DNA of 64,000 nt from FEN-1350 sp964386005 (GTDB taxonomy: Bacteria; Planctomycetota; Phycisphaerae; Sedimentisphaerales; Anaerohalosphaeraceae). The notes below the pieces were generated by a model that saw only the letters and a list, made by a program, of their open reading frames with translations, was not told where the DNA came from and ran no database searches. How positions within the stretch are numbered: position 1 is the stretch's first letter; each line of letters begins with the position of its first letter. Both the position numbers and the translations under genes were made by a program. Positions 9,015 through 18,110 of the stretch are shown piece after piece. The DNA lies in the NCBI GenBank assembly GCA_964386005.1, contig CAYLSB010000007.1, positions 1-64,000 on the forward strand, in the 5' to 3' direction.

Positions 9015-9043
9015 TTGTATCTTGCCGTCGGATATTCTACAAT
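9015..9043 (+). promoter_or_regulatory. candidate promoter for the DUF697-like gene
   Basis: TTGTAT (9015-9020), 17-base spacer, TACAAT (9038-9043), ending 45 bp before the chosen start codon. Confidence 0.5.
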
Positions 9044-9088
9044 CATTTTATGCCTTTGCCAGAAATGATGTTCAATCGGGAGAGAAAT

Positions 9089-10222
9089 ATGTGGCATTCA
9101 ATGTTTCGAATGGTACGAACGGCGGTTATCCTTTTTCTAAGCCTTGTCGGTCTATTCGTTATTCTCGAGATCGTCCGTGCCGGACAAACGTTCTATGCGC
9201 TGCATCCAATCGCGGGATGGTTATTTACGGGTCTGATAGCGGCTTTGGGATTGTTATTGGTTGGTAGGTTCATTTGGATCATGATGAGTCGCCCGGCTCT
9301 ATTGAATCCGCCCAATGTACCGGAGTTCGCGGCGGCATCTCGACATGAATTGCGCCAGTACGGGCGATATCTGCGCCGATATGCGGATCGGCTTGCCACG
9401 AATCCGGTATTATCTGCGGAAGAAAGGCAGATGGCTGTCACGGGTGGACAACAACTAACCGCCGCGCTGGACGGCGCCGATAAAGATTCCCTGCGCACGG
9501 CCGTGGAATCCGCCGAAAACCAGACTGTCCGCCCCCTGCTGGAACAACTGGATGAGTCCGCACGACGACATGTCCGAGCGGCCATGCGGGATGTGATGAT
9601 CGGGGTAACGCTAAGTCCATGGCGGGCAATCGACCTGTTGATGGTTCTGTATCGGAATTTGACCATGGCCACCGCGGTGGTTGCCACCTACAATCACCGG
9701 CCGCGTCTGCGCGAACAACTGGCAATTTATCGCGATATCCTGGCGGTAACGGCGGCGGTGAATTTCCTGAGCATGGGTAAAAATCTATTGGAAGGTCTTT
9801 GCGCTCGTGTGCCCGGTGTCGGCCGTTTTCTCGACGATATCGCTCAGGGAATGGGCGCCGGATTTCTCACGGCCGTCGTCGGTCACGCCGCCATCGATCG
9901 CTGCCGGGCAGTCCGCCGATGGGATCGCCGGTCCGCCACGTCCATGCTGGGCTCTCAGGCCGCCGCCTTTTATGCCGATGTTCGCGATACCTTTCAGAAG
10001 GATATCTTGCCCGCCGTACTCAAACGCATCGGCGACAGTTCCCGAGAGACGATGGAAAAAATCGCTTCCGCCCTCGACGAGACCGGCTCGAAAATCACCA
10101 GCTTCGTCAAGGTGCCCATCCAGGCCGCCGTCGCCGCCGGCAATACCGCCATCAACGCCGGACAATCCATCGGAACCTTCTCCAAACGACATCTGTGGGA
10201 CCGATTTCGTAATAAGTTCTGA
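9089..10222 (+). CDS. DUF697/YcjF-like inner membrane protein
   Basis: A 377-residue membrane protein with two N-terminal transmembrane helices (about residues 11-29 and 41-66), a charged helical linker (about 75-150) and a C-terminal hydrophobic module. That module, with the SPWRAIDLLMVLYRN segment and a Gly-rich pair of helices (VPGVGRFLDDIAQGMGAGFLTAV), resembles DUF697/YcjF proteins. The family's function is poorly known; some members accompany GTPases or stress genes, but no GTPase is adjacent here. GGGAGAG seven bases upstream selects the start at 9089 over in-frame codons from 8981. Family assignment is by pattern only. Confidence 0.6.
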   Translation: MWHSMFRMVRTAVILFLSLVGLFVILEIVRAGQTFYALHPIAGWLFTGLIAALGLLLVGRFIWIMMSRPALLNPPNVPEFAAASRHELRQYGRYLRRYADRLATNPVLSAEERQMAVTGGQQLTAALDGADKDSLRTAVESAENQTVRPLLEQLDESARRHVRAAMRDVMIGVTLSPWRAIDLLMVLYRNLTMATAVVATYNHRPRLREQLAIYRDILAVTAAVNFLSMGKNLLEGLCARVPGVGRFLDDIAQGMGAGFLTAVVGHAAIDRCRAVRRWDRRSATSMLGSQAAAFYADVRDTFQKDILPAVLKRIGDSSRETMEKIASALDETGSKITSFVKVPIQAAVAAGNTAINAGQSIGTFSKRHLWDRFRNKF

Positions 10223-10262
10223 TCAAATCCCGCCGATTCGTTTCCACGTCGCCAAGAGAAAA

Positions 10263-10284
10263 GGGCACGATAACTTACGTGCCC
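10263..10284. terminator. hairpin between convergent genes
   Basis: GGGCACG, 8-base loop, CGTGCCC lies 40 bp after the DUF697-like stop and 60 bp after the facing gene. No T tract follows on either strand, so it may be a weak shared terminator. Confidence 0.4.
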
Positions 10285-10345
10285 CTTGCTGATTGTCTAA
10301 GAACTGAATGTTATTTCATATCCAACTCAATAAAACCTTTTTTGA

Positions 10346-12157
10346 TTATCGGTCGGAATCTTGGTTAGGTTGGCCATGGGGAGCCATTTGTTGGCTCATT
10401 TGTTGCGCCATGGTCATCATTTCAAGAATATGCGCCTTGGGCGCGATCAGATCGAACGTCATGGCGCCATTGCCGATCGTTCCGCCGAAAACGATGTTGC
10501 TCTTGGATTCGATATTGATCTTGGGCATGGTTCCACCCGGCATCATCGTCTGCATCATCGGCATCGACATCGCAAAGAGTCGGACAATGTTATAAGTTCC
10601 AATATAATCCAGTTTGGAGGCATCACCACCAAGCATGGTCATGGCGGCCTTGATTTCCGAAGCGGTGGTTTTGGCCTTTCCGGCCTTGGCTTCATCGATC
10701 ATCGTTTTCATAGCCGCATCGGTTCCTCCGATAGCGCCGAGACAAAGCCCCTTGACCACGGCCAGACGATAATTAAAACCCTCGCCATATATGGCCTTGA
10801 TGGCCTGATCGGCCTGCGGATCTCCCATCCCTTCGATCGAGACCTTGGCGACATCGATCTTGACGCCGGAATATTCTTCCGCGGCGGCCTTGAGAGCGAA
10901 GTCCGCCTTCATACCGAACGCTTCATACAATCGCTTGATCGAGCCGGATTGCGACACCTGTTCCATCTCTTTCATGGCTTTACGGTAGGCGGCCTCATCC
11001 TGAATCTGCATGGCCATTGTACCGGTAAACGGTGATTGGCCTTGGGACGCTTTCATTGTGAAAGCCATGCTTTCGCCCATCGCAGCTCCCATTGAGGCAA
11101 TCATGGTTTTGACCTTGGCCAGATCGGCCTTCGTATCGTCGTCTGTTCCGGCCGTCATGATATCCAGCATCCAGGTGTTGGACTTGGCCCACGTATCCTT
11201 ATTGACACGGAATGCCATATTCATCATGGCGCCGTCTTCGAGATATTCCGTCAGCGCCAGTTTTCCGGCGGGCGCCGCGATGAGCATTCCGGCCAAATCA
11301 CTGTTCGCTAGCGCCTTGAATTTCATCGAAGCTCCGAATGCCTCCCCCGACGGCCTCAACGAAAGAGAAATCCAATCAGACTGATCCATAAACGCCTCGA
11401 CAATCTGCAGGCCCATCTCCATCGATTGGGCCGATGCACCAGGCATCATCGGATTGTTACCCATCTCGGAACGGATTCCATCGAATACTTCATCGATTGC
11501 GTCTCCGAACTGAGACTTAATCTTTTGCAGATTCGCATACGCCCACATCGGCTCTTTGGCCGCGGCGGCTACGGTTGCCGCGTCGAGCGAAGAGGTCAGA
11601 TTGGCCCTGCGATTGGCCTTGAAACCCGCCGCCCAAGCCGCAAGCGGTTCGGCCATTCCCGGTTCGGTCAACAACAAGTAGGAACCCGACCTCACAAACA
11701 CAATCGTTGGATCGGTCTGGCCTTGTCCCTGCGTGATCGCATAAACGCCCATGTTGTCGGGCTTGCTGATATTGGAATGCCCGGCGAGAAATTTATCAAA
11801 ATCGGTTACGGGAACCAGAACCGCAAACAGGACATCATCCTCGCCTGATTTGATGGCAAAGGCACCAAAGCTTCCGGCCATATTGACATTGCTCAACTCC
11901 GGATCTCCGAGAAACGTGGCCATCTGCATCTTGGCCATCATCGCCAGACTTAGAGGCATTGGTGAAATGCCCATAATGAACTGATCCAGTTGCCCCAGAG
12001 CCGCATCCATATTGTTGATCCGGACACAGAAAAGACTGTCGGCGGGAATTGTTTCAAACAGGGCATCCGCCGCCGGACAAACGCCGATTGGTAGTGATAT
12101 TGCCAAGCCCAGAAATACATACACAAGACCTCTGTTCATTCCGCCGAACCACTTCAT
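10346..12157 (-). CDS. exported protein of unknown function (DUF3352-like in style)
   Basis: A 603-residue protein with a clear signal peptide (LVYVFLGLAISLPIGVCPAADA). The mature part begins LFETIPADSLFCVRINNMDAALGQLDQF, a pattern seen in DUF3352-type periplasmic proteins, and contains repeated alpha/beta stretches with FAVLVPVTDFDKFLAG and LLTEPGMAEPLAAW. Methionine is unusually frequent, above all near the C-terminus (PMMQTMMPGGTMPKI, MMTMAQQMSQQM), which ends in a hydrophilic tail. GGAGG eight bases upstream fixes the start at 12157. I cannot assign a function. Confidence 0.6.
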   Translation of the reverse strand: MKWFGGMNRGLVYVFLGLAISLPIGVCPAADALFETIPADSLFCVRINNMDAALGQLDQFIMGISPMPLSLAMMAKMQMATFLGDPELSNVNMAGSFGAFAIKSGEDDVLFAVLVPVTDFDKFLAGHSNISKPDNMGVYAITQGQGQTDPTIVFVRSGSYLLLTEPGMAEPLAAWAAGFKANRRANLTSSLDAATVAAAAKEPMWAYANLQKIKSQFGDAIDEVFDGIRSEMGNNPMMPGASAQSMEMGLQIVEAFMDQSDWISLSLRPSGEAFGASMKFKALANSDLAGMLIAAPAGKLALTEYLEDGAMMNMAFRVNKDTWAKSNTWMLDIMTAGTDDDTKADLAKVKTMIASMGAAMGESMAFTMKASQGQSPFTGTMAMQIQDEAAYRKAMKEMEQVSQSGSIKRLYEAFGMKADFALKAAAEEYSGVKIDVAKVSIEGMGDPQADQAIKAIYGEGFNYRLAVVKGLCLGAIGGTDAAMKTMIDEAKAGKAKTTASEIKAAMTMLGGDASKLDYIGTYNIVRLFAMSMPMMQTMMPGGTMPKINIESKSNIVFGGTIGNGAMTFDLIAPKAHILEMMTMAQQMSQQMAPHGQPNQDSDR

Positions 12158-12562
12158 TTTTATACCTCCGATTGATTTCGATTGAGTCCAGCCGAACCGT
12201 CCCGGCCGGTTATTAGTAATGACGCGCATTGTATCTCAATATCGCCGGAAAAGTATAAAAATCCTTGAAAACAGTTATTCTTAACCACGATTAACGTTAA
12301 TGGAACAGTCGGTGGTATTGGAGTTAAAACCTCTTTTCCATAGTCCAAACAACCAATCCCATACCCTATAGCTGTTAAAATCGGTAAACTTATGTAATTT
12401 GGACAACAGGAGGTTTGTGATTTGGCCTATAATCGACTAAAATAATTTCTTTCTGTAGCTTTCGTATCTACAGGTACTTATCACAGTTTGACTGAAAAAG
12501 TAACGAAATTTTATTGCCATTCCATCGTGGTATAATTATCATCAAACAAGAAAGGCACGTAC
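12158..12562. other. divergent intergenic region upstream of nrdJ
   Basis: About 400 bp of AT-rich sequence between the exported-protein gene and nrdJ with no supportable coding frame. A TATAAT at 12531-12536 is the best -10 element for nrdJ, without an obvious -35. At 12363-12387 it contains CCTATAGCT followed by ATCGGTAAA, which recurs with one extra spacer base near 7212. Confidence 0.45.
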
Positions 12563-12602
12563 CAATATATAGCAATGGAGAACCCGTTATCACTACATAT
12601 TG
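12563..12602 (+). promoter_or_regulatory. tandem NrdR-box-like repressor sites
   Basis: Two palindromic sites match the NrdR core CwAtATaTwG: CAATATATAG at 12563-12572 (10/10) and CTACATATTG at 12593-12602 (9/10). They are offset by 30 bp, about three helical turns, as is usual for paired NrdR boxes. They lie just downstream of a TATAAT and 41 bp before the nrdJ start, which predicts nucleotide-dependent repression of nrdJ by NrdR (nrdR itself is not in the window). Confidence 0.75.
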
Positions 12603-12642
12603 TGGTTTCGGGTTCCAGGATTTTTATATAATGGAGGTTATA

Positions 12643-15600
12643 ATGACCGAGGAAAGGATTCCAAAGTTTAACGAAAAAATGACATCTCCGCAGGCGCAGC
12701 CGTGGAAGACACCTGTGGTGCGCCCAGTAACCGGGATGAATATTGCCCGACACTTTTCCAAGCCCACTGTTCACCCGTTTGATGAGATATCCTGGGAAAA
12801 GCGGGAAGCGAAAATCTCAGATGAAACCGGTAAGTCCATTTTCGAGCAGAACAACGCCGAGGTTCCGGCTTCCTGGAGCCAGTTGGCAACCAAGGTCGTC
12901 GTCAGCAAATATTTCTACGGCGATGCCGATCTGGGGGAGCGCGAGTATTCCGTCAAGCAATTGATCCACCGCGTAGCCCGCATGATCGCTGATCGCGGCC
13001 GTCGTGACGGGTATTTTGCCTCCGACGAGGACACGGAGAATTTTTACTCTGAACTGACATGGCTATGTGTCAACCAGTACGGCTCTTTCAATTCGCCGGT
13101 ATGGTTCAATGTGGGACTCTACGATGTCTATGGTATTGCGGGAACCCCTCATAATTTTTATTGGGATCAGAAACAAAACAAGGCCGTACCCTGCCCCAAC
13201 TGTTACGAGTATCCACAAGCATCGGCCTGCTTCATCCAGTCCGTTCAGGACACCATGGAAGACATCATGCGCCTGACCCGCAGCGAAGCGATGCTCTTCA
13301 AGCACGGTTCGGGCACGGGGACCGATCTTTCGACGCTTCGCAGCAGCCGCGAGAAATTGTCCGGCGGGGGGAAGCCGTCGGGTCCGCTGAGTTTTATGCG
13401 GGTTTTTGATCAGATCGCCGCGGTGGTCAAGTCCGGAGGCAAGACGCGCCGTGCGGCCAAGATGCAGTCGCTTCGGGTCGATCATCCGGATATCCGGGAC
13501 TTCATCACCTGCAAAGCCGACGAAGAAAAAAAAGCATGGGCTCTGATCGAACAGGGATATGGCGGCGACCTCAACAATGAGGCCTACAACAGCGTGATGT
13601 TCCAGAACAGTAACCTTTCGGTTCGCGCCACCGATGAATTTATGGAGGCATCCGAAAAAGACGGCAAGTGGACAACCCGATCCGTCACCACGGGCCAACC
13701 TGTCGAAGATTATTCCGCCCGAGAGTTGATGACGTTGATCGCCGATTCCACTCGGATCTGCGGCGATCCGGGCATGCAGTTTCACACAACGATCAACAAG
13801 TGGCATACCTGTCCCAAGTCCGGCTCGATCAACGCATCGAATCCCTGTAGCGAATACATGTTTCTGGATAATTCCGCTTGCAATCTGGCGTCCCTGAATC
13901 TGATGAAATTCCGTAACGAAGACGGCTCGTTCAACGTCGAGAACTTCAAGAAGGCCATTCGGATCTATATCATCGCACAGGAAATCCTGGTCGATAATGG
14001 AAGTTATCCTGAGATTCACATCACCGAAAACAGCCATCATTTTCGTCCGCTTGGACTGGGATTCGCCAATCTTGGCTCTTTGATGATGAGCTTGGCATTG
14101 CCGTACGATTCATCTCAGGCCCGCGCCTGGGCCTCGGCGATCTCGGCGATCATGACCGGCACTGCTTATTCCGTCAGCGCGGAAATCGCATCCAAGAAGG
14201 GCGTTTTCGACGGCTTTGAACTGAACAAGGAAGCCATGCTCAAGGTCATCGGCATGCACCGCGAGCATGCCTACAATATTCCTGAAGTGCATTGCCCGGA
14301 CTATATGATCCACGCCGCCAAGAATGCCTGGGATCAGGCGTTCGATGCCGGATCTCAATCGGGATACCGTAACGCACAGGTGACGGTCATTGCTCCGACC
14401 GGCACTATTGGTTTCATGATGGATTGCGATACCACAGGAATCGAGCCGGATATCGCTCTGGTCAAGTACAAGCTGCTGGCCGGAGGCGGTATGTTGAAGA
14501 TCGTCAATAAGACTGTGCCTATGGCCCTGGAGCGACTCGGCTATAGCCCCGAGGATATCAAGGAAATTTGCGACGAGGTTGATCGAAACGACACCATCGA
14601 AACGGCTGCCAAGCTGCGGCCGGACCATCTGGCCGTGTTCGATTGCGCCTTCAAGCCCATCAACGGCAAACGACACATTCATTACATGGCCCATATCCGC
14701 ATGATGGCCGCCGTACAGCCGTTTATTTCCGGCGCGATTAGCAAGACGATCAACATGCCCAAGGAGGCGACGACGGAAGAAATCGCGTCGGCCTATCTCG
14801 AAGGATGGAAACTCGGTCTCAAAGCCGTGGCGATTTATCGCGACGGTTCCAAACGGATCCAGCCGGTCAATGTGGAAAAACAGGGCGAAAAAAGCAAGAA
14901 ACAGGGAATCGAGGATCCGCAGCCGCCCAAACCGTTTCGTCGTCGTCTCGCCGAGACACGAAACAGCATTACGCATAAATTCTCCGTCGCCGGTCACGAG
15001 GGTTATCTGACCGTCGGACTCTACGAAGACGGTCAGCCGGGTGAATTGTTTATCACCATGGCCAAGGAAGGAAGCACCGTCGGCGGTCTAATGGATGTCG
15101 TCGGAACCTGCGTATCAATGGCCCTGCAATACGGAGTGCCTCTGATCACGCTGGTCGATAAGTTCCGCCATGCGCGATTTGAACCGTCGGGCATGACCAG
15201 CAACAAGAATATTCCCTTCGCCAAGAGTCTGATCGACTATATCTTTTGCTGGATGGGCTGTCAGTTCATTCCGGGCTATGCGGAAAAAAACACGCCCAAC
15301 GGCAATCCCTCGGCGCCGCAGGCCAATAAAACGGAGACCACCGCCAAAAAACTCGTCGAAAAGACCAAGGATTTGGCCCGCAAGATTGATGAGGTCAAGG
15401 CCCTGCAAAAAAAACCCGCCGATAAACCGCAGGATGTCGCCCGACGCCCCGTCACGAATACTCGTTCTGACCGGTCAGGAATGGATCGTCTCTCCGAGTT
15501 GGCGGTTCAGACCGTCCCGTCCGTCGTCTATACTGATGGCCTCGCTGTCGATGCGGCCGTAATGAACCAGTTCAATTCGCAGTTCCAGCATTTTCAAGAT

Positions 15601-15696
15601 GACGCCCCGGCATGTGATGTCTGCGGATCGATCTGTGTACGAAACGGGACCTGTTACCGTTGTTTCAACTGCGGAAACTCGATGGGCTGCTCGTAA
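12643..15696 (+). CDS. nrdJ: adenosylcobalamin-dependent (class II) ribonucleoside-diphosphate reductase
   Basis: Reduces ribonucleotides to deoxyribonucleotides using a B12-derived radical, independent of oxygen. The 1017-residue protein has the class II core (FNSPVWFNVG near the N-terminus, the NPCSEYMFLDNSACNLASLNL active-site stretch in two parts, the APTGTIGFMMDCDTTGIEPD loop) and a C-terminal zinc-ribbon-like tail with CDVCG and CFNCG that ends in a redox Cys. A charged Lys-rich linker precedes the tail. The start at 12643 has GGAGG five bases upstream. An open frame extends to 12514, but it would run through the NrdR boxes and is unlikely to be translated. A single-gene unit controlled by the NrdR-like boxes. 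Confidence 0.95.
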   Translation: MTEERIPKFNEKMTSPQAQPWKTPVVRPVTGMNIARHFSKPTVHPFDEISWEKREAKISDETGKSIFEQNNAEVPASWSQLATKVVVSKYFYGDADLGEREYSVKQLIHRVARMIADRGRRDGYFASDEDTENFYSELTWLCVNQYGSFNSPVWFNVGLYDVYGIAGTPHNFYWDQKQNKAVPCPNCYEYPQASACFIQSVQDTMEDIMRLTRSEAMLFKHGSGTGTDLSTLRSSREKLSGGGKPSGPLSFMRVFDQIAAVVKSGGKTRRAAKMQSLRVDHPDIRDFITCKADEEKKAWALIEQGYGGDLNNEAYNSVMFQNSNLSVRATDEFMEASEKDGKWTTRSVTTGQPVEDYSARELMTLIADSTRICGDPGMQFHTTINKWHTCPKSGSINASNPCSEYMFLDNSACNLASLNLMKFRNEDGSFNVENFKKAIRIYIIAQEILVDNGSYPEIHITENSHHFRPLGLGFANLGSLMMSLALPYDSSQARAWASAISAIMTGTAYSVSAEIASKKGVFDGFELNKEAMLKVIGMHREHAYNIPEVHCPDYMIHAAKNAWDQAFDAGSQSGYRNAQVTVIAPTGTIGFMMDCDTTGIEPDIALVKYKLLAGGGMLKIVNKTVPMALERLGYSPEDIKEICDEVDRNDTIETAAKLRPDHLAVFDCAFKPINGKRHIHYMAHIRMMAAVQPFISGAISKTINMPKEATTEEIASAYLEGWKLGLKAVAIYRDGSKRIQPVNVEKQGEKSKKQGIEDPQPPKPFRRRLAETRNSITHKFSVAGHEGYLTVGLYEDGQPGELFITMAKEGSTVGGLMDVVGTCVSMALQYGVPLITLVDKFRHARFEPSGMTSNKNIPFAKSLIDYIFCWMGCQFIPGYAEKNTPNGNPSAPQANKTETTAKKLVEKTKDLARKIDEVKALQKKPADKPQDVARRPVTNTRSDRSGMDRLSELAVQTVPSVVYTDGLAVDAAVMNQFNSQFQHFQDDAPACDVCGSICVRNGTCYRCFNCGNSMGCS

Positions 15697-15792
15697 GCCA
15701 TTGCACAATAAAGAGATAAGATCAAATTGACGCCGAATTTCATGCCGACAGATGGTGCATGTGATCGAAATCAATCTTCGGCCAAGGGAATT

Positions 15793-15833
15793 GTTGTCAA
15801 AATGGCGTTTTTTTTGATCTTGCCATTGACAAC
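15793..15833. promoter_or_regulatory. long imperfect inverted repeat overlapping the rplM -35 element
   Basis: Arms 15793-15806 (GTTGTCAAAATGGC) and 15822-15833 (GCCATTGACAAC) are complementary over 12 bp apart from two extra bases in the left arm. The right arm includes the TTGACA of the rplM promoter. It may be an operator or a 3' end structure for nrdJ. Confidence 0.5.
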
Positions 15834-15853
15834 ATTTCCGATTCAGCTATAAT
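15826..15853 (+). promoter_or_regulatory. strong sigma-70-type promoter for rplM-rpsI
   Basis: Perfect TTGACA (15826-15831), 16-base spacer, perfect TATAAT (15848-15853), 38 bp before the rplM start. This is the best consensus promoter in the window, fitting a ribosomal-protein operon. Confidence 0.8.
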
Positions 15854-15891
15854 ACGAGACTTTTACTGAATTGGAAACAGGAGTTGTATTG

Positions 15892-16320
15892 ATGAAATCC
15901 TATCTGGTTAAAAAAGAAGACGTAGAGAAACGCTGGTATCTGATCGACGCACAGGACAAGGTTCTGGGGCGTCTGGCTTCGGATATCGCAACGATTTTGA
16001 TGGGCAAAAACGATCCTCTATATACCCCACATGTGGATATCGGTAATTATGTGGTCGTTGTCAACGTCGATAAGATCCGCGTTACCGGGCGCAAGGCCGA
16101 ACAGAAGATGTACAAGCGGTATTCTCGCTATCCCAGTGGTCTGCGTCTGATCCCGTTCAAGGATATGATGTCCCAGCGTCCCGAGCGTGTACTGCAACTG
16201 GCCGTAAAACGGATGCTCCCGCGGAATCAGATGAGTCGGCACGCCCTCAAAAAACTGCGGATGTTCGTCGGACCTGAACACACGCATTCAGCACAACAAC
16301 CCGAAAAACTCGAACTCTAA
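15892..16320 (+). CDS. rplM: 50S ribosomal protein L13
   Basis: Large-subunit ribosomal protein of 142 residues, normal for the family. Diagnostic stretches are WYLIDAQDKVLGRLAS, the KYTPHVD-like LYTPHVDIGNYVVV, KIRVTGRKAEQKMYKRYSRYPSGL and the AVKRMLPRN segment. GGAG eight bases upstream selects the ATG at 15892 over an upstream in-frame codon at 15871. First gene of the classical rplM-rpsI pair, 24 bp before rpsI. Confidence 0.98.
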   Translation: MKSYLVKKEDVEKRWYLIDAQDKVLGRLASDIATILMGKNDPLYTPHVDIGNYVVVVNVDKIRVTGRKAEQKMYKRYSRYPSGLRLIPFKDMMSQRPERVLQLAVKRMLPRNQMSRHALKKLRMFVGPEHTHSAQQPEKLEL

Positions 16321-16344
16321 GCGGATTAGGCAGGAAAGCTGGTT

Positions 16345-16857
16345 ATGGTGGATACTGAAAATACTCCGTTGATCGATCCCAATATTCTGAACAAGCCCAA
16401 GGAAACTGCCCCGGTGATTCCCGGTCAGCCATTGAAAATGCCGGCCAAGTCGGCAACGACTCCCGATAAGGGAGGTTTCGTATGGGGTACTGGGCGTCGT
16501 AAAACCAGTGTTGCCCGCGTTCGAATCCGTCCGGGTAAGGGTGAATTCAAGGTCAATGAACGCAGCGTGGATGAGTACTTTACCCAGCCGCAGGATCGTA
16601 ATTCCGTACAAGCCCCCCTGAAGGCCCTGAATGTCGCGACCAGCTTTGACGTATTCGTCAATGTGAAAGGCGGTGGAACCACGGGCCAGGCCGGTGCGAC
16701 CATGCTGGGTATCGCCCGCGCTCTGCTCCGCTATGAGCCCAGTTGGATCGCGGCCCTTCGCGATGGCGGCTATCTCACGCGAGATAGTCGAATGGTCGAA
16801 CGAAAGAAACCGGGCAAAGCCGGCGCCCGAAGGAGATTCCAGTTCTCTAAACGTTAA
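16345..16857 (+). CDS. rpsI: 30S ribosomal protein S9 with N-terminal extension
   Basis: Small-subunit protein. The conserved S9 domain begins near residue 46 (WGTGRRKTSVARVRIRPGKG) and ends with the canonical KPGKAGARRRFQFSKR tail that reaches the ribosomal P site. About 44 residues rich in Pro, Lys and Thr precede the domain, making 170 residues against the usual 130. AGGAAAG upstream supports the long start, although no Met lies at the domain boundary to allow a short form. Ends just before a strong terminator. Confidence 0.97.
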   Translation: MVDTENTPLIDPNILNKPKETAPVIPGQPLKMPAKSATTPDKGGFVWGTGRRKTSVARVRIRPGKGEFKVNERSVDEYFTQPQDRNSVQAPLKALNVATSFDVFVNVKGGGTTGQAGATMLGIARALLRYEPSWIAALRDGGYLTRDSRMVERKKPGKAGARRRFQFSKR

Positions 16858-16879
16858 TTGGAATCGAATCGAATTTCCC

Positions 16880-16909
16880 AAGCCGTCGGTGTCCCCGGCG
16901 GCTTTTTTT
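16880..16909 (+). terminator. intrinsic terminator after rplM-rpsI
   Basis: A 10-bp stem (AAGCCGTCGG / CCGGCGGCTT, one T-G pair), 5-base loop and a run of seven T, 23 bp after the rpsI stop. Confidence 0.9.
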
Positions 16910-17094
16910 ATTCTCCCTCATCGTTCTTTGATTTCCGGAATCGGGCAATCGGCGGCTTCTTGGACAAGAGACCGTCCGGCATGGCGGAATTTTCTCTTTG
17001 GTCCTGATTCTTTACGTTTTTCATCAAATGTGGTATGGTGGATGCTTGTTATCCGTCTATTGAAAGAATGGGCATTCACAATCAAGGAGAACCA

Positions 17095-18102
17095 ATGATT
17101 CGCGTGGCCATTATCGGAGCCAGTGGATATACTGGATTGGATTCCATTGAAATCCTTCTGCGTCATCCCGAAGCGAAGGTGACCTACCTGACAGCCCTGC
17201 CGGAAGAGTGCGGTCCGGCCGATGTGGTATTTCCTCGATTGCGCGGTCGATGTAACCTGACCATCGAACCGATCGATCTGGATAAGCTGGCACAAACGGC
17301 CGATGTCGCGTTGTGTTGCCTTCCGCATAAGGTTTCGATGGGTTTTGTCCCCAAGCTGCTGGCCACCGGAGTCAGGGTCATTGACTTCAGTGCCGATTAC
17401 CGCATCAAAGATGTTTCGGTTTATGAAAAACATTACCAGAAGCACACCGATCCCGAAAACCTTATCCATGCTCAGTACGGCCTGCCGGAATTGTTTCGCC
17501 GGCAACTTCAGGGATGTAACCTCATCGCCAATCCCGGTTGTTTCCCGACCGGCGCGGTTTTGGCGATTGCGCCGTTGCTGAAAAACGGAATGATTCGCAC
17601 CGATGATATCATTGTCAACTCAGTCACCGGCGTTTCCGGCGGGGGAAAAAATCCCTCAACCACGTTTCATTTTCCCAACATGAATGAGAACATCCTTCCG
17701 TATGCCGTGGGTACCCATCGCCATACACCGGAGATGGAACAGATCGCCGCGGAGGTGGCCGGAAAACCTGTACAGATCCTTTTCCAGCCGCATGTTGGGC
17801 CGTTTGACCGCGGGATAATATCTTCGGTCTATTGTACGCCGATGACACAACTTCCGTCCAATCAGCTCATCGAGTTGTACCAGAGTTTTTATCGCAGCGA
17901 ACGGTTCGTCCGCGTCCTTTCCACTCCTCCGATGGTCAAGGCCGTGGCCAACACCAACTATTGCCATGTGTATCCGGCCCAATCGAAAGGCAGGATTGTA
18001 TGTTTTTCGGCTATCGATAATCTTGTCAAAGGCGCCGCCGGACAGGCGATTCAGAATTTGAATCTCCTCTATGGACTTGACGAAAGCACGGCCTTGCTAT
18101 AG
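17095..18102 (+). CDS. argC: N-acetyl-gamma-glutamyl-phosphate reductase
   Basis: NADPH-dependent reduction of N-acetylglutamyl phosphate to the semialdehyde in arginine synthesis. It has the Rossmann GASGYTG motif at residues 8-14 and the catalytic ANPGCFPTGA with Cys149. Also visible are the VSGGGKNPS loop and the HRHTPEM segment with the acid-base His. The 335-residue length is normal for the long ArgC type. AAGGAGA upstream selects the start at 17095. A weak TTTACG-17-TATGGT promoter lies at 17011-17039. No other arg gene is adjacent. Confidence 0.97.
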   Translation: MIRVAIIGASGYTGLDSIEILLRHPEAKVTYLTALPEECGPADVVFPRLRGRCNLTIEPIDLDKLAQTADVALCCLPHKVSMGFVPKLLATGVRVIDFSADYRIKDVSVYEKHYQKHTDPENLIHAQYGLPELFRRQLQGCNLIANPGCFPTGAVLAIAPLLKNGMIRTDDIIVNSVTGVSGGGKNPSTTFHFPNMNENILPYAVGTHRHTPEMEQIAAEVAGKPVQILFQPHVGPFDRGIISSVYCTPMTQLPSNQLIELYQSFYRSERFVRVLSTPPMVKAVANTNYCHVYPAQSKGRIVCFSAIDNLVKGAAGQAIQNLNLLYGLDESTALL

Positions 18103-18110
18103 GGGATGTT

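Noticed and set aside
13063..14040. 325-codon minus-strand frame inside nrdJ
   Set aside because: Antisense shadow of a conserved class II reductase.
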